A DNA stretch of 64,000 nucleotides. Origin: Desulfoferula mesophila. Its GTDB lineage: Bacteria; Desulfobacterota; Desulfarculia; Desulfarculales; Desulfarculaceae. Made by a program: the position numbers and the translations under genes. The stretch lies in assembly GCF_037076455.1 (NCBI RefSeq), contig NZ_AP028679.1:1999501-2063500 (forward strand). Reading direction: 5' to 3'. Under the pieces are notes generated by a model, which worked only from the letters and a program-made list of their open reading frames with translations, was not told the origin of the DNA and did no database searches. The number at the start of each line of letters is the position of its first letter. The first letter of the stretch is position 1. Of this stretch, positions 42,310 through 51,214 are shown piece after piece.

Positions 42310-44259
42310 TCAGGCCCGGTTCATGCCTTGCTTGCCGGCAAGGTTCCTCTTCAGCTTAAGTGGGCCAAAGCGAGAGATGAAGTACAGCCCCACCAATATG
42401 CCCACTCCAACCAAATCTGTGGGCAAGTGGGGCCACAGGAACAAGAAAGCCGTGAAGAAAATTAGACCCCTATACAGCCAAGGCAGCTTGCCGAACCCAT
42501 AAAAATGCCCCTCCAGACTTCCGGCCAGTAGCATGCAGCCGATCAGGGCAGAGATCACTGCGATGGTAACGTCTCCGGTAGTGCCGTCTAGGATCATGGC
42601 GGGATTCAGCACGAATAGGAAGGGCACAATGTACTTGGCCGAGCCCAGGCGCATGGATAAAAAGCCGGTCTTCATGGGGTCCGAGCCAGCTATGGCCGCG
42701 GCGGTAATGGAACCCAGGGCAACTGGCGGGGTTATGTAGGAAAGGCAACCCCAGTAGAGCACGAAAAGATGAGCTCCCATTTCGTTGAGCCCCACGCCGA
42801 CCAGCGCTGGAACCAGCACGATGGCCAGGAACACATAGCATGCAGTCACGGTCATGCCGATGCCCAGCACGAAGCTGGTAAGCGCGCCGAAGATCAGCAG
42901 CAACGCCACGTTGCCCCCGGCGTATAGCACCAGCTCACGGCTAAAGGAGTTTGCAACACCGGTGCAGGATAGGGCCCCGATGATCAGGCCCACGCCTGCC
43001 AGAATGCCGGTGATCTGGGCCAGTAGGCGGCCAGAGTCCACCAAAAAGGCGATAAAGCCGCTCAAGGTCAGACGTGTTTCACGGCGCAGCATGGAGCAGC
43101 CGAACAGGAAGATCATTACGAAGAAGGGCGCCCAAGCCTCCGTGCGCATATAAAAAAGTATGACCACCAGCATGATGATGGTGCCCAGGAAGAACCACCC
43201 TTTGCGCAGTGTCTCGCCTATGCGGGGGAGTTGGTCCCGGGGTATGCCGCCCATGTTGTGACCCAAGGCGTGCAGGTCCACCTGCAACAGCAGGGTGAAG
43301 TAATACAAGAGGGCCGGGAAAAAGGCCGCCAGCATTACCGCAGCGTAGGGCACGTTCAAGAATGAGGCGATCAAGAATCCCGCTGCGCCCATTACTGGGG
43401 GCATGATGGAACCGCCGGTGGATGAGCAGGCCTCAACCGAGGCTGCCCAAACGGGGCTGTATCCAGTCTTCTTCATGGCCGGTATGGTCATGGAGCCTGT
43501 GGTGACCACGTTGGAAATGACGCTGCCACTGAGGCTGGCCATGAAGGCGCTGGAAATGACCGACACCTTGGCTGCGCCACCCCGGCTATGACCCATCAGG
43601 GACATGGCGAAGTCCATGAAGAACTTGCCGCCGCCGGTGGCGACCAAGGCCACGCCGAAGATGATGAAACCGATGAGCAGGTTGCCCACGACCCGGGTGG
43701 GGATGCCGATGATACTTTCCACGCCCATGGCATGGTAGCGCACGGTCTCCAAAAGGCTCAATTCGTTGCCCCACAGGAAGCCGGGCATGTAACCTGCGAA
43801 CAGGGGATATACGGAGAAACCCAAGCATATCCAGAACAGGGAGCCGCCTCCTGCGCGACGTACTCCTTCCAGGGCCAAAAGGCAAAGCACGCCGCTGGCG
43901 AGGGTGGGCAGGTTGGGGGCCGCGTATTCCCATCCTTTAGTTAGGATGTTGTAGGCATTCGCCCCAAGGTACAGGTTGATGGCAACGCTTAAAAAGAACA
44001 GGCCCCAGTCGTACCACATGACCTTTGCGTTTCCCGCCTTACTGCCAGGAAAAAGCAAAAAGACCAGGGATAGGTAGGTGGCCAGGATGTAATAATAATA
44101 GGCGCTGCCAATGGGCATGAAGCCACCTAATTTTAGGTGGAAAATCTGGTTGATGCACAGCAAGGTGCCCAGCACGGATAGGACGGTGGCCAAAAAGTAA
44201 ACGACCTTTGAAGACCTGACCCGCATCGGTTTAATGCTTTCGCGCAGCACATCGGACAT
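42310..44259 (-). CDS. TAXI-type TRAP transporter fused permease (4TM/12TM)
   Basis: A 649-aa membrane protein joining a DctQ-like 4-helix N-terminus and a DctM-like 12-helix C-terminus, the form used with TAXI binding proteins. Family stretches include SGSVISNVVTTGSMTIPAMKK and EACSSTGGSIMPPVMGAAGF. It follows the binding-protein gene and a strong hairpin on the minus strand. Imports an unidentified small acid. Confidence 0.92.
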   Translation of the reverse strand: MSDVLRESIKPMRVRSSKVVYFLATVLSVLGTLLCINQIFHLKLGGFMPIGSAYYYYILATYLSLVFLLFPGSKAGNAKVMWYDWGLFFLSVAINLYLGANAYNILTKGWEYAAPNLPTLASGVLCLLALEGVRRAGGGSLFWICLGFSVYPLFAGYMPGFLWGNELSLLETVRYHAMGVESIIGIPTRVVGNLLIGFIIFGVALVATGGGKFFMDFAMSLMGHSRGGAAKVSVISSAFMASLSGSVISNVVTTGSMTIPAMKKTGYSPVWAASVEACSSTGGSIMPPVMGAAGFLIASFLNVPYAAVMLAAFFPALLYYFTLLLQVDLHALGHNMGGIPRDQLPRIGETLRKGWFFLGTIIMLVVILFYMRTEAWAPFFVMIFLFGCSMLRRETRLTLSGFIAFLVDSGRLLAQITGILAGVGLIIGALSCTGVANSFSRELVLYAGGNVALLLIFGALTSFVLGIGMTVTACYVFLAIVLVPALVGVGLNEMGAHLFVLYWGCLSYITPPVALGSITAAAIAGSDPMKTGFLSMRLGSAKYIVPFLFVLNPAMILDGTTGDVTIAVISALIGCMLLAGSLEGHFYGFGKLPWLYRGLIFFTAFLFLWPHLPTDLVGVGILVGLYFISRFGPLKLKRNLAGKQGMNRA

Positions 44260-44322
44260 GATTTTTTCCTAATTGTTTTTCTTGCAGCTTTGCCCGTAAT
44301 TACACTGAATAAAATAAAACCT

Positions 44323-44357
44323 GTTTGGCCGGCGCTGATGCCCGGCGCCGGCCAAAC
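44323..44357 (-). terminator. Attenuator hairpin between TAXI binding protein and permease genes
   Basis: Perfect 13-bp inverted repeat GTTTGGCCGGCGC (44323-44335)/GCGCCGGCCAAAC (44345-44357) with a 9-base loop, followed on the minus strand by a T-rich stretch (AGGTTTTATTTTATT). It should partly stop transcription so that the binding protein is made in excess of the permease. Confidence 0.75.
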
Positions 44358-44369
44358 TTCCCTTATGCC

Positions 44370-45524
44370 TTAGTCAGCCAGAGCTTCAGCCCTAACTTTG
44401 AGCCAAAACTCCTCAAACTGCTTTTCCTTGATCTTTTTGGCAGTTTTTTCCTCCAGGGCCTTTTCCCAAGCGGCCTGGAGCTTCTTCATGTGAGCGATGC
44501 GCGCATCGTTCCAGGCTTGGGCTTCGGCGGTCCACACGCCCTTTTCCTTGAGGTAGCGAATGGCACCCTCGTGGAAGGGGGCGTCTGCGGGAGGCTTGCC
44601 AGACTTTTTGATGTTCCACAAGGGCATGACCTTATGAGCGCCCTTGTAAAGGTCGAAAGCCTCATCCATAGCCTTGGTCATGTTGTAGACCCAATTAGCA
44701 TCCTTGTTGGCGTATACGGTAATCATGGGGTAGCGGTACTCGGCCAGCCACACAGGTTTTTCCGGGGAGATGCCTGCGCCGATGGTTTCCTGGGCCGGGG
44801 CCAGGAAGGGAGCGACCTTGTTCATGCGCTTCCAGGCGGCCTTGTCGTCGGGGGGGAAGGGAATCCAGTAAAGGCCGCGAGCAGAAGTCTCCAACTCGTA
44901 CATGATAGAAGCCGAGGCGACGGTCACCGAAGCGTCGGTCTTGCCCTCGATGAGCGCCTTCAGGGAAGCAGCGTAGCCGGAGAATTCTACCTTTTTCACG
45001 TCCTTCCAGGTCAGGCCCGCGAAAGCCAGGAAGGCATCCATTTTAACGTTGAGGGTGGGGGCTCCGGGTATGTATGATACCCGCTTGCCTTTGAGATCCT
45101 TAAAAGTCTTGATGCCCGAGTCCTTGGTGGTGGCCAAGGCGATGGTGGCCGGGTGGGCTAGGATCACACGAAGGTCTTGGGGGCCCCACTCCACGGTAGC
45201 AAAGTCGTAAAGACCCTCGGATGCGAAATACACCTCATTGGCTAAGAAGCCGCAGGCCACCCGGTTGGCGGTCAACGGCATAAGGCGACCGATGGAGGTG
45301 CCAGAAGGCAGCAGGCGGATACGCATGCCGAACTTCTTGCTGAAGGCATCGGCGATTGCCGATGCCTGCATGTAGCCCGAAGAACCGATATCGTAGCAAC
45401 TCCAGACCATGGTTTTAGGCAAATCCACCTTGCTACCCGCCAAGGCGGCAGGTGCGAGGGTCAGGGTTAGCGCCAAAAACGCGCCCAAGAAAAATAAAAT
45501 CTTATTTTTGACTGAGTTTCTCAT
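44370..45524 (-). CDS. TAXI-family TRAP transporter solute-binding protein
   Basis: A 384-aa exported protein. ATG at 45524 has an AGGAGGAAAA ribosome site and yields a good signal peptide (MRNSVKNKILFFLGAF, then ALAGSK). TAXI features are the N-terminal WSCYDIGSSGYMQASAIADA and later DLKGKRVSYIPGAPT. The open frame to 45545 only adds the upstream MNQEEKI. It is the first gene of the TAXI operon. Confidence 0.9.
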   Translation of the reverse strand: MRNSVKNKILFFLGAFLALTLTLAPAALAGSKVDLPKTMVWSCYDIGSSGYMQASAIADAFSKKFGMRIRLLPSGTSIGRLMPLTANRVACGFLANEVYFASEGLYDFATVEWGPQDLRVILAHPATIALATTKDSGIKTFKDLKGKRVSYIPGAPTLNVKMDAFLAFAGLTWKDVKKVEFSGYAASLKALIEGKTDASVTVASASIMYELETSARGLYWIPFPPDDKAAWKRMNKVAPFLAPAQETIGAGISPEKPVWLAEYRYPMITVYANKDANWVYNMTKAMDEAFDLYKGAHKVMPLWNIKKSGKPPADAPFHEGAIRYLKEKGVWTAEAQAWNDARIAHMKKLQAAWEKALEEKTAKKIKEKQFEEFWLKVRAEALAD

Positions 45525-45858
45525 GATCTTTTCCTCCTGATTCATGAAAACAAATTAACGACCTACTCCCCTCTGGGGGTCAGTCTAGCCCGGGGGTGAT
45601 AACCGAATTGAAGATGTTGATGAGCAGATAATTAGTGAGTTGAAAAATCTGACAGGCGCATTGGCGATAAGCGTCGCCAGGGACAGCATGGGCGGGGCAG
45701 TTTTATCTCCTGGGCGGGCGTAGAAGAAGTGAACCATGCTCAGCGAAAGGCTGACTAACGCATGACTAGACTTTTGAAAACTGGCCCTCAAAATTTTCCC
45801 TCTATTCATATAGGGTAAAAAGGGAAGAAAGGCCAATCAGGCTCTCAATGTTGTGTCT
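45525..45858. other. Intergenic region upstream of the TAXI operon
   Basis: 334 bases with no gene I can support; an 83-codon minus frame at 45585-45836 has no recognisable features. It should contain the promoter of the TAXI operon and, as IclR is transcribed towards it, the end of that transcript. Confidence 0.4.
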
Positions 45859-46635
45859 CTAAGCAGGAATTACCGGATAGGATCCTTCGTACCCCAGTCC
45901 CTGAGAAATTATTTTTCCCGTTTTCAGTAGTTTGTCCAACGCATTATCAACGGTCTTTTGCAACCCTTTGTCGCTGATGTTAAGCGACAACGCCACCGAA
46001 GCTACCACTTGGCCCTCATGGTTGAGCAGGGGGACTCCGATAGAATACAAATCCAGAGAAAATTCTCCGTCGGATATCGCGTAGCCACGTTCCCTGGTGA
46101 CCTTTAGATCCTTTAGGATTCCGTTCTTGTTAATCACTGTGTTGGGGGTCACTTTGAACAGGTTCATCTTGTGCAGTAGTTCTTTGGCTTTCTCGATGGG
46201 CAGGGCCGCCAAGAGTACCTTGCCCATGGTGGTGCAATGGGCGGGTACTCGTGAGCCCACATACACGGCGAATGGATAAAAACGGGTACGCTCCTTGCGG
46301 AAGATCACCAATACCTCATCCCCATCCAAAACACCCATGCTCACGCTGCGTTCTAGATTGCTGGATAAATCCTCAAGGTAGGGGCGGGCGATGCTGAATA
46401 CACCCTCGCTGTTTAGAAACTGGAAGGCTAGGCTGAGCACCTTGTTGCCTAGCATATAGCGTTTGCCTGCGAGAATGCGCACGTATCCCAGTTCCATCAG
46501 GGTGTAGAGAAAACGCTGTACGGTAGTCTTGTTAGTTTCCAGACGTTCGGCCATCTGAGTTAGGGAAAGAGGCTCGGTAGAACTGCCCAGAAGTTCCAAA
46601 ATGGCAATTCCCTTACCCACTGACTTGACGAACAT
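45859..46635 (-). CDS. IclR-family transcriptional regulator
   Basis: A 258-aa regulator (262 aa from the GTG at 46647). The N-terminal winged helix (KSVGKGIAILELLG, LTQMAERLETNKTTVQRFLYTLMELGY) is followed by the IclR effector domain (CTTMGKVLLAALP and GEFSLDLYSIGVPLLN). IclR proteins sense small organic acids. It is divergent from the acyl-CoA dehydrogenase at 46799 and upstream of the TAXI genes on its own strand, so it may control both. The 150-base gap to 46799 is A+T-rich and contains AACTTG/CAAGTT flanking the A+T block. Confidence 0.9.
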   Translation of the reverse strand: MFVKSVGKGIAILELLGSSTEPLSLTQMAERLETNKTTVQRFLYTLMELGYVRILAGKRYMLGNKVLSLAFQFLNSEGVFSIARPYLEDLSSNLERSVSMGVLDGDEVLVIFRKERTRFYPFAVYVGSRVPAHCTTMGKVLLAALPIEKAKELLHKMNLFKVTPNTVINKNGILKDLKVTRERGYAISDGEFSLDLYSIGVPLLNHEGQVVASVALSLNISDKGLQKTVDNALDKLLKTGKIISQGLGYEGSYPVIPA

Positions 46636-46798
46636 TCTGTCACGCAATGCGATACCTCGTATTAACTTGCGTTATTTTAAAATTTAATCTAATTTAAAGT
46701 CAAGTTCCTTTTTGGCCACAGACAAACCTCGTTTAATTGGTGGCCGATGTGGGTGGCTGTAGGAATGCATTTCGAAAAAAGTAGGAGGAGGTATTTCA

Positions 46799-47974
46799 AT
46801 GGAATCCATTTTCCTGACAGAAAAGGAGCAGGCCTACGCTCTCGAGGCCAGAGAGTTTTTTAAGCTTGAAGCCCGCTCTCATGTTTTGGCTATGGACCGC
46901 GATAATAAGTATCCCTTTGAATTGCTAAAGAAAATGGGCGAAAAGGGCTATATTGGCGTACGTTTTCCTGCCAAGTACGGCGGTGGCGGATTGGACATGA
47001 TGCATGAGGCCCTGGTCAACGAGGAGACCGCGGCCCAATCTTACGCACTGGCCTGCGCCCGCAGCGTGCCCCACCACTGCGCCTTTATCATCGCCAACTA
47101 CGGTAGCGAAGAGCAGAAGCGCAAGTATCTACCCGGCATCTTTACTGCCGACATCCTCACCGCGGAGTGCATAACAGAGCCCACCGGCGGTTCGGACGCG
47201 GTCCGCATGAAAACTAAGGCTGAGCTCAAGGGCGACAAGTGGGTCATCAATGGCGAGAAGCGCTTCCAAGCTTCTGGCGCGGTGGCTGACCTGTTTGTGG
47301 TGTTCGCCATGACCGAGCATGACGTACACCCCAGCAAGGGCATGAGTGTCTTCGCGGTGGAGAAGGATGCGCCGGGCATCGTGGCCATGGAGGAGTTCGA
47401 CACGTTGGGCTGGAGAGGCCTGCGCATCGTCTCGGAACTGATCTTCGATGGCACCGAGATTCCCAAGGAAAATCTCATCGGCGAACGGGGGCAAGGCTTC
47501 CCCATCCTCATGGACATGCTCAACAGTGAGCGTATTCTGGTAGCTAGCGGTCTGCTTGGCACCGCTCGCACATGCCTGGAGATAGCCACCGCTTACACCA
47601 TGGAGCGCGAGGCCTTCCACCGGCCCATACGCAATTTTGAGGGTGTAAGCTTCAAGGTGGCGGAGATGGCCACCCGCCTGGAGGCGGCCAGCCTGCTTCG
47701 CTTCAAGGCAGCGCGCATGCTGGACATGGGACAGGATGTGACCAAGGTAGCGGCCATGGCCAAGGGTTTTGCGGCTGAAAATTCCTATTGGGTGGCCAAT
47801 GAAGCCCTGCAGGTCATGGGTGGTATCGGATACACTACTAAGCACGACATAGAGCGGCACTTCCGCGACATTCGGGGTGGCATGGTAGCGGTGGGCACCA
47901 ATGAGATTATGAAGCTGGTGGTGCAGCGGGAACACTACCTAGATTTCGCCAAGGACAAGGAAAAGGTTGGCTAG
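46799..47974 (+). CDS. Acyl-CoA dehydrogenase, isovaleryl/long-chain type active site
   Basis: A 391-aa FAD enzyme. ECITEPTGGSD and MGGIGYTTKHDIERHFRD are the standard blocks. The canonical catalytic Glu position reads VAVGTNE (Val), but LNSERILVA gives Glu244 in the helix-G position used by isovaleryl- and long-chain dehydrogenases. GGAGGAGG ribosome site before the ATG. Overlap with or close spacing to the lipoate-ligase-like gene suggests co-expression. Confidence 0.9.
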   Translation: MESIFLTEKEQAYALEAREFFKLEARSHVLAMDRDNKYPFELLKKMGEKGYIGVRFPAKYGGGGLDMMHEALVNEETAAQSYALACARSVPHHCAFIIANYGSEEQKRKYLPGIFTADILTAECITEPTGGSDAVRMKTKAELKGDKWVINGEKRFQASGAVADLFVVFAMTEHDVHPSKGMSVFAVEKDAPGIVAMEEFDTLGWRGLRIVSELIFDGTEIPKENLIGERGQGFPILMDMLNSERILVASGLLGTARTCLEIATAYTMEREAFHRPIRNFEGVSFKVAEMATRLEAASLLRFKAARMLDMGQDVTKVAAMAKGFAAENSYWVANEALQVMGGIGYTTKHDIERHFRDIRGGMVAVGTNEIMKLVVQREHYLDFAKDKEKVG

Positions 47975-47984
47975 GGGACGGGAT

Positions 47985-49079
47985 ATGGCCCATCTGCGCC
48001 TTTTGACCACCGAATACACCTATGCCGAGTTGTCCACCAGCATTTCGCCGGCCATCGAGAAATACTTGGAGGAGCAACGGTCCCCCAACACCCTGGTGGT
48101 AAACTTTTTCCGGGCCAACAGCATAACCATCGGGGTGCTGGAGGACCCCGAAAAATCCCTGAACCTGGATTTCTGCCGAGAGCACGGCATAGAAGTGCGC
48201 CGCCGGCAGAATCCGGGCGGTGCGGTGTTCGGCACCCAGGGCTCGGTGATGACCTGCCTCTATCTTGACCTGGGCCAGGACTGGGTGCCGTTTAAGAGCA
48301 TCCGAGAGGCATTCCCTTATTTTATCGAGCGCATGGCCGCGGTGATCAGCGAGCAGTTTGGCCTAAAGGCAAGCTACCGGCCTGTGAACGACATAGAGGT
48401 CGGTGGACGCAAGCTGGTGGCCACTTCGGCCCGCCTGGAAGCTGAAATCTTGACCCTCCGTAGCGTGATCAATGTGTTCCCGGTGGACCGCGAACTGATC
48501 GCCGGAGCCATCATAGCGCGGCCCGAGAAGTTCGCTGACAAGGTCCACAAGGATGGCGGCGCCCGCTTCACCTGTTTTCAGGACGAGCTGGGCCGGGCTT
48601 TACAACGGTCGGAGATGCACGAGCTGGCGGTAGCCACCATGCAGAAAGTTTTCGGCCAGGAGGTCATCTTGGAGCGAGGCGCGCTGACCACCGAGGAGCA
48701 GCGTTTTTCTCATGACTATCAGGACCTCTACTGCTCGGATGAATGGTACTTCGCCAACAGCGAACGAATTCGCTTCGCCGGTGCCGATCCAAGCGCCAGC
48801 CGGGCCGAGGCCTATCACAAGGCACCAGCCGGGCTTATGGGGCTGGCCCTGCTGGGGCTGCAGGGTAAGGTGCACGACGTGATCCTGCTAGCCGACTTCC
48901 ATCCCAGTCCCTACTCTGTGATGGGCCGCCTGGAAGACGCCCTGCGCGGTCAGCCCCTGAAGCTGGAGGCCCTGATGGCCCAGGTGGAAACAGTGTACAA
49001 TGCCCCGGGAGTGGAGATACCCGGTACCGAGCTTAGCGACTTCGCTACCTTGCTGGACAAGGGGCTGAAGCAGCTTTGA
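47985..49079 (+). CDS. Lipoate-protein ligase A-like protein (1)
   Basis: A 364-aa two-domain LplA-type protein. The lipoyl-AMP loop RRRQNPGGAVF near residue 69 and NDIEVGGRKLVATSARLE near 132 (with the catalytic Lys) correspond to RRxxGGGxV and GxKISGxAxR of LplA, with substitutions. The C-terminal accessory domain is present (GKVHDVILLADFHPSPYS). LplA attaches lipoate or octanoate to E2 or GcvH domains, but no such target is in the window. ATG 47985 preferred over TTG 47967. A homologue is at 50034. Confidence 0.82.
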   Translation: MAHLRLLTTEYTYAELSTSISPAIEKYLEEQRSPNTLVVNFFRANSITIGVLEDPEKSLNLDFCREHGIEVRRRQNPGGAVFGTQGSVMTCLYLDLGQDWVPFKSIREAFPYFIERMAAVISEQFGLKASYRPVNDIEVGGRKLVATSARLEAEILTLRSVINVFPVDRELIAGAIIARPEKFADKVHKDGGARFTCFQDELGRALQRSEMHELAVATMQKVFGQEVILERGALTTEEQRFSHDYQDLYCSDEWYFANSERIRFAGADPSASRAEAYHKAPAGLMGLALLGLQGKVHDVILLADFHPSPYSVMGRLEDALRGQPLKLEALMAQVETVYNAPGVEIPGTELSDFATLLDKGLKQL

Positions 49080-49110
49080 CAAGGCCGGCTATAACCGGTG
49101 GCTTTAAGGC

Positions 49111-49509
49111 ATGCTTTCCGATGAGATCAAATCGCATATCGTCTCCCCCCGCAACCAGGGAGTGATGCCCGGGGCCCACGGGGTGGGTGAGGTGCTAGGC
49201 CCGGTCTGCGGGGACCAACTAGTTGTTTATTTGCACTTCAATGGTGGGCGCATCAAACGGGCCAGCTTCACTACCCACGGCTGTTGGGCCGCAGTGGCCA
49301 TGGCATCTTGGATAACCGAGATAGTCAAAGGGCTTGCTCCCCCCGAGGCCCTTGAAGTGGACGCCGAGGCACTGGCTCGTGAGCAGGCGGGACTGCCCGA
49401 AGATAAATGGCCCTGCGCCCGCCTTGTGTCCTTGGCCTTGCACAGGGCGGTGCGTGATTGGCAACGTAGACAACAAGTAGGCGATCCGAAAGAAAACGGT
49501 GTTGCTTGA
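49111..49509 (+). CDS. IscU/NifU-like iron-sulfur scaffold protein
   Basis: A 132-aa protein with all three scaffold cysteines: Cys33 in the motif CGD, Cys58 in THGCWA and Cys102 in WPCARL, plus Asp35. IscU proteins build [2Fe-2S]/[4Fe-4S] clusters and hand them to acceptors. No iscS or hscA is nearby. It follows the lipoate-ligase-like gene by 31 bases. Since lipoyl synthases consume an iron-sulfur cluster, a link to lipoylation is plausible but unproven. Confidence 0.8.
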   Translation: MLSDEIKSHIVSPRNQGVMPGAHGVGEVLGPVCGDQLVVYLHFNGGRIKRASFTTHGCWAAVAMASWITEIVKGLAPPEALEVDAEALAREQAGLPEDKWPCARLVSLALHRAVRDWQRRQQVGDPKENGVA

Positions 49510-49526
49510 GTTAAAAATAATAAAAA

Positions 49527-49556
49527 GGCTCTCGCCAGCGGGGAGTGGCAGGAGCC
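49527..49556 (-). terminator. Terminator after the cupin gene, between converging genes
   Basis: GGCTCTCGCCA (49527-49537) pairs with TGGCAGGAGCC (49546-49556) apart from two central mismatches. On the minus strand it is followed by TTTTTATTATTTTT, a good intrinsic terminator for the cupin operon. It may also end plus-strand transcripts from iscU. Confidence 0.75.
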
Positions 49557-49574
49557 CAAACCGCAATCAATCTA

Positions 49575-49970
49575 TCAAACGATAGGTACGTATTCCCCAC
49601 TCTGCACTATTGCCACCACAGTGAGAGGTCCGTCAATACGCCTGTAACGGTAAGTATGTTTCACACCCGCAGGGATGAACACGGAGCAGGGCGTAGTAGC
49701 AGTGTAGGTCTCGTCTTCGATCTCTATTTCGATTTCTGCATCGTCCTTTTTGCTTATAAACAGGTAGGCCTCGCTCTGGTCGTGGTGATGTTTCATTATG
49801 ATGGGCTCAGACTGATGAATTTTGTTGTGGATGCCTCCAGCGATGAAGAAGTTCGCACCGGGAACCAACTCGCCGTCCATCAAAATCTGATATTTGCCCT
49901 TGGCGTGTGCCGCAAACTCATCGATGATCTTGGGTTCAGTCACTATGTACTTGGAATATTTGCCTGCCAT
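49575..49970 (-). CDS. Cupin-domain protein
   Basis: A 131-aa single-cupin protein. Motif 1 is KHHHDQSEAYLF (H-x-H-x3-E type metal ligands) and motif 2 is PAGVKHTYRY. Small cupins of this kind act as isomerases, dioxygenases or binding proteins; nothing here fixes the activity. Last gene of the minus-strand run PaaK-like, crotonase, LplA-like, cupin. AAGGAGG ribosome site before the ATG. Confidence 0.8.
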   Translation of the reverse strand: MAGKYSKYIVTEPKIIDEFAAHAKGKYQILMDGELVPGANFFIAGGIHNKIHQSEPIIMKHHHDQSEAYLFISKKDDAEIEIEIEDETYTATTPCSVFIPAGVKHTYRYRRIDGPLTVVAIVQSGEYVPIV

Positions 49971-50033
49971 GTTTGTTAACCTCCTTTTCCCCGTAATTGG
50001 GTGCCGACTGTGGCCACCCTGCGGCCCAGTGAA

Positions 50034-51140
50034 TTACTGTGGGCCAAATTCCTTGCCAAAGGCCTTGGCAAATGCGGTCATGAAGTCATCTATTTCAATG
50101 CCAGCCATCTCCACATCCTCGCGGGCGTATATGCGCTCCAGTTCCTGCCGTACAACCGCCAAGTCACATGGCTTACCCCGCAGTGCATGCTCAATATCCC
50201 GGGTCACTCGGTAAGGCGAGGGATGGAAGTCACCGGTTACGATCAGGTCATCCATTCGGCCCTCCCGGCTCAGCAGGGTCACCCGGATCAGGCCGGCCAC
50301 CGCTTTTTGGTTGCCTTCGCTTTTGATTGCATAGGGGTGGGCACCCTTAAAACGGATGCGCTCGGAGTTGGCAAAGAACCACTCAGGCGAATTGTAGGTC
50401 TTTTGATATTCTTTGAGGTATTGCTCCTCTTCAGGGGTAAGTTGACCAGGGACAAGCTCTAGGTCGTCTCCGAACATCTTGGCTATGGTAAGCCGGGAGA
50501 GTTGCTCCATATCCTCTCCCGTGATCTCGCGGTTCAGCTCATTCTCAAGGCTGGTATAACGGGCTCCAACATCCTTAATGGCTTTGTCCTTCACTTTCTC
50601 CGGGTTGGTGATAATGGCTTTGCTGAGCACTGCGCGATCGGTGTTGACCACATTGATTAGTAACCGTAAGGTCAGAATCCCATTTTCAAGGCGAGCCGAA
50701 CTGGGTACAAGCTTGCGTCCTTCGACCTCTATGTCGTTAAGGGGGCGGTAACGGGCTGGTATGTGCCACAATTCCTCCACAGCCTCGGCCATGGCGGTAA
50801 GTGACACCTGGAAGGCGTCCTTGATGTTGGTCATGGGCACGCCTAGGGCGCGTGGATTCAAGTAGAGGCAGAGGAAAGCGCCGCCCTTAGGCCCAAAAAC
50901 AGCCCCGCCGGTGTTCTGGCGGCGGCGCACCACGATGCCCGCCTGTTCACAGAACGCCAGGTCAATGGCCTTTTCCGGGTCGTCTAAATAACCCGATGTG
51001 ATGCTGTCGGTACTAAAAACATTTAGTAGCACTGTGTTCGATGCCACTCCATACTCCAGCCCTTTTTCCACGGCGGGCGAAATACTGGTGGAAAAGTCGG
51101 CATAGGAATCATTACATTTGATGAACCGCAACTTCTTCAC
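50034..51140 (-). CDS. Lipoate-protein ligase A-like protein (2)
   Basis: A 368-aa paralogue of the protein at 47985, with RRRQNTGGAVF and NDIEVEGRKLVPSSARLE and the same C-terminal domain (DDLIVTGDFHPSPYRVT). Both proteins keep an N-terminal CNDSYADFSTSISPAVEKGL-like segment not usual in E. coli LplA. It lies in a different operon from paralogue 1, on the other strand, between a crotonase and a cupin. Confidence 0.82.
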   Translation of the reverse strand: MKKLRFIKCNDSYADFSTSISPAVEKGLEYGVASNTVLLNVFSTDSITSGYLDDPEKAIDLAFCEQAGIVVRRRQNTGGAVFGPKGGAFLCLYLNPRALGVPMTNIKDAFQVSLTAMAEAVEELWHIPARYRPLNDIEVEGRKLVPSSARLENGILTLRLLINVVNTDRAVLSKAIITNPEKVKDKAIKDVGARYTSLENELNREITGEDMEQLSRLTIAKMFGDDLELVPGQLTPEEEQYLKEYQKTYNSPEWFFANSERIRFKGAHPYAIKSEGNQKAVAGLIRVTLLSREGRMDDLIVTGDFHPSPYRVTRDIEHALRGKPCDLAVVRQELERIYAREDVEMAGIEIDDFMTAFAKAFGKEFGPQ

Positions 51141-51214
51141 ATCACGCTCCAGTCTAAATGTTTCAATCAGTCAGGGTCGGCCGACTTGCTAGTAGCCGGG
51201 CCGCCAAATAGGTT

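Noticed and set aside
45585-45836. 83-codon minus-strand open frame upstream of the TAXI operon
   Set aside because: No ribosome site, no family resemblance and unusual composition; more likely part of the control region.
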